A stretch of DNA of 64,000 nt, from NCBI GenBank assembly GCA_937892155.1, contig CALAUG010000041.1:24826-88825 (forward strand), read 5' to 3'. Source of the stretch: an uncultured Bacteroidales bacterium (lineage in GTDB: Bacteria > Bacteroidota > Bacteroidia > Bacteroidales > UBA1715). Below, piece by piece: positions 63,500 to 64,000 of the stretch. A program made the translations under genes and the position numbers. The number at the start of each line of letters is the position of its first letter. Position 1 is the stretch's first letter. Below the pieces are notes generated by a model. That model saw only the letters and a program-made list of their open reading frames with translations. It did no database searches and was not told the origin of the DNA.

Positions 63500-64000
63500 C
63501 TAATTAATCATTACTTTTACATTTTGTCCTTCAACAACAACGAAATAAATGCCTGCTTTCAAATTTTGGTTGGCGATTTTTTGACCTACACTTGTAATTA
63601 CAAATTCTGGTGCTTCGCCATTTACGAAAATTTGGTTGTTTACGATAGAAATGGCATCGGAAAGTTCCACATTTTCAATTGCTGTTGTTGTACTTCCGCC
63701 AGTTCCATCTGCATTTTTAGTTGTAAACGAACCTGTATATTCTTTTAGCACCGATTTACTTTTATCTAATGCCTTGAAAGAATAATTGTAGCCTGTTGAC
63801 GCAGAAAGACCTGTAACCGTGAACTGATAGCCTTCTACGGCTGCTTTGAGTTGCGAGTTAGAGAAATCTATATTTGCCAACTGCCCTTGATTGTTGAACG
63901 TAAGCGTGCAGAATGTTACGCCATTGCTTTGGATTGTAAGCGTATAGGAATTTGCCGAAGCATTTGTTGGCATTGAAAATACTGCCTCGCTGATTTCTGG
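63500..64000 (-). CDS. C-terminal part of a large secreted protein with T9SS type A sorting tail (partial)
   Basis: The reading frame is open to the window edge, so the N-terminus lies outside. The visible 166 residues hold a fibronectin-III-like domain (YQFTVTGLSASTGYNYSFKAL) and the T9SS tail (ITSVGQKIANQNLKAGIYFVV, shortened: NLKAGIYFVVVEGQNVKVMI). A Met at 63973 is not a real start. Exported across the outer membrane and cleaved or anchored by the T9SS machinery. Confidence 0.8.
   Translation of the reverse strand, partial: PEISEAVFSMPTNASANSYTLTIQSNGVTFCTLTFNNQGQLANIDFSNSQLKAAVEGYQFTVTGLSASTGYNYSFKALDKSKSVLKEYTGSFTTKNADGTGGSTTTAIENVELSDAISIVNNQIFVNGEAPEFVITSVGQKIANQNLKAGIYFVVVEGQNVKVMIN

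Overview
The window looks like a chromosome segment of a Bacteroidota (Bacteroidales-type) bacterium. Evidence: AT-rich DNA; promoters of the form TTTG or TTG, about 19 bp, then TAnnTTTG; type IX secretion C-terminal tails; a FecR anti-sigma factor; STN and carboxypeptidase-regulatory-like domains; MtaB; and a class II-C Cas9 of 1421 residues with 47-bp repeats. All assignments were made by eye, with no database search.

Layout. (1) 1-3400 is accessory DNA: the end of a small phage-like or mobile element (M15 peptidase, two small basic proteins, a convergent RadC operon, a small HTH protein), a gene-poor AT-rich tract of degenerate tandem units with DnaA-box-like sites, a dif-like site and a 42-codon ORF with two terminators. 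(2) 3409-10592 is a type II-C CRISPR-Cas locus. The 14-repeat array is interrupted by a 334-bp insert holding a truncated gene and a promoter-driven structured RNA. cas2, cas1 and cas9 lie on the minus strand, and a divergent tracrRNA lies upstream of cas9. Every repeat except the first carries a full Bacteroidota promoter match, so crRNAs are probably transcribed from inside the repeats. A strong hairpin plus T-run separates cas9 from cas1. (3) 10600-12210 is a decaying island with a tandemly duplicated two-part module: a structured RNA with its own promoter and terminator, convergent with a CdiA-like PD-(D/E)XK nuclease gene. The second nuclease copy has shrunk in frame to 30 codons. This is the best candidate for an undescribed system.

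(4) 12.3-64 kb is mostly ordinary chromosome: DUF4153 protein, DEAD-box helicase, acyltransferase, RhuM-like protein, sodium:solute symporter, UvrA paralogue, a large TPR protein, ECF sigma factor, S10 carboxypeptidase, CrtI-like oxidoreductase, GH9 glycosidase, a FecR/STN-barrel/RCC1 cluster, MtaB, secreted lipase, thioredoxin-like protein, class III cyclase, AddB-like nuclease, two glycosyltransferases, YpfJ-type metallopeptidase, asparagine synthase, aminotransferase, tRNA-Val, FolC, XRE regulator, Pth, L25, YggS, a metal exporter, phosphohexomutase, Pta, a PIN toxin-antitoxin pair, and the C-terminus of a T9SS-exported protein that runs off the window.

How the genes work together. tracrRNA, Cas9 and repeat-driven crRNAs would form the interference arm; Cas1-Cas2, behind a putative attenuator, the adaptation arm. 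The RNA/nuclease modules next door could be a toxin controlled by an RNA, but that is inference from architecture only.
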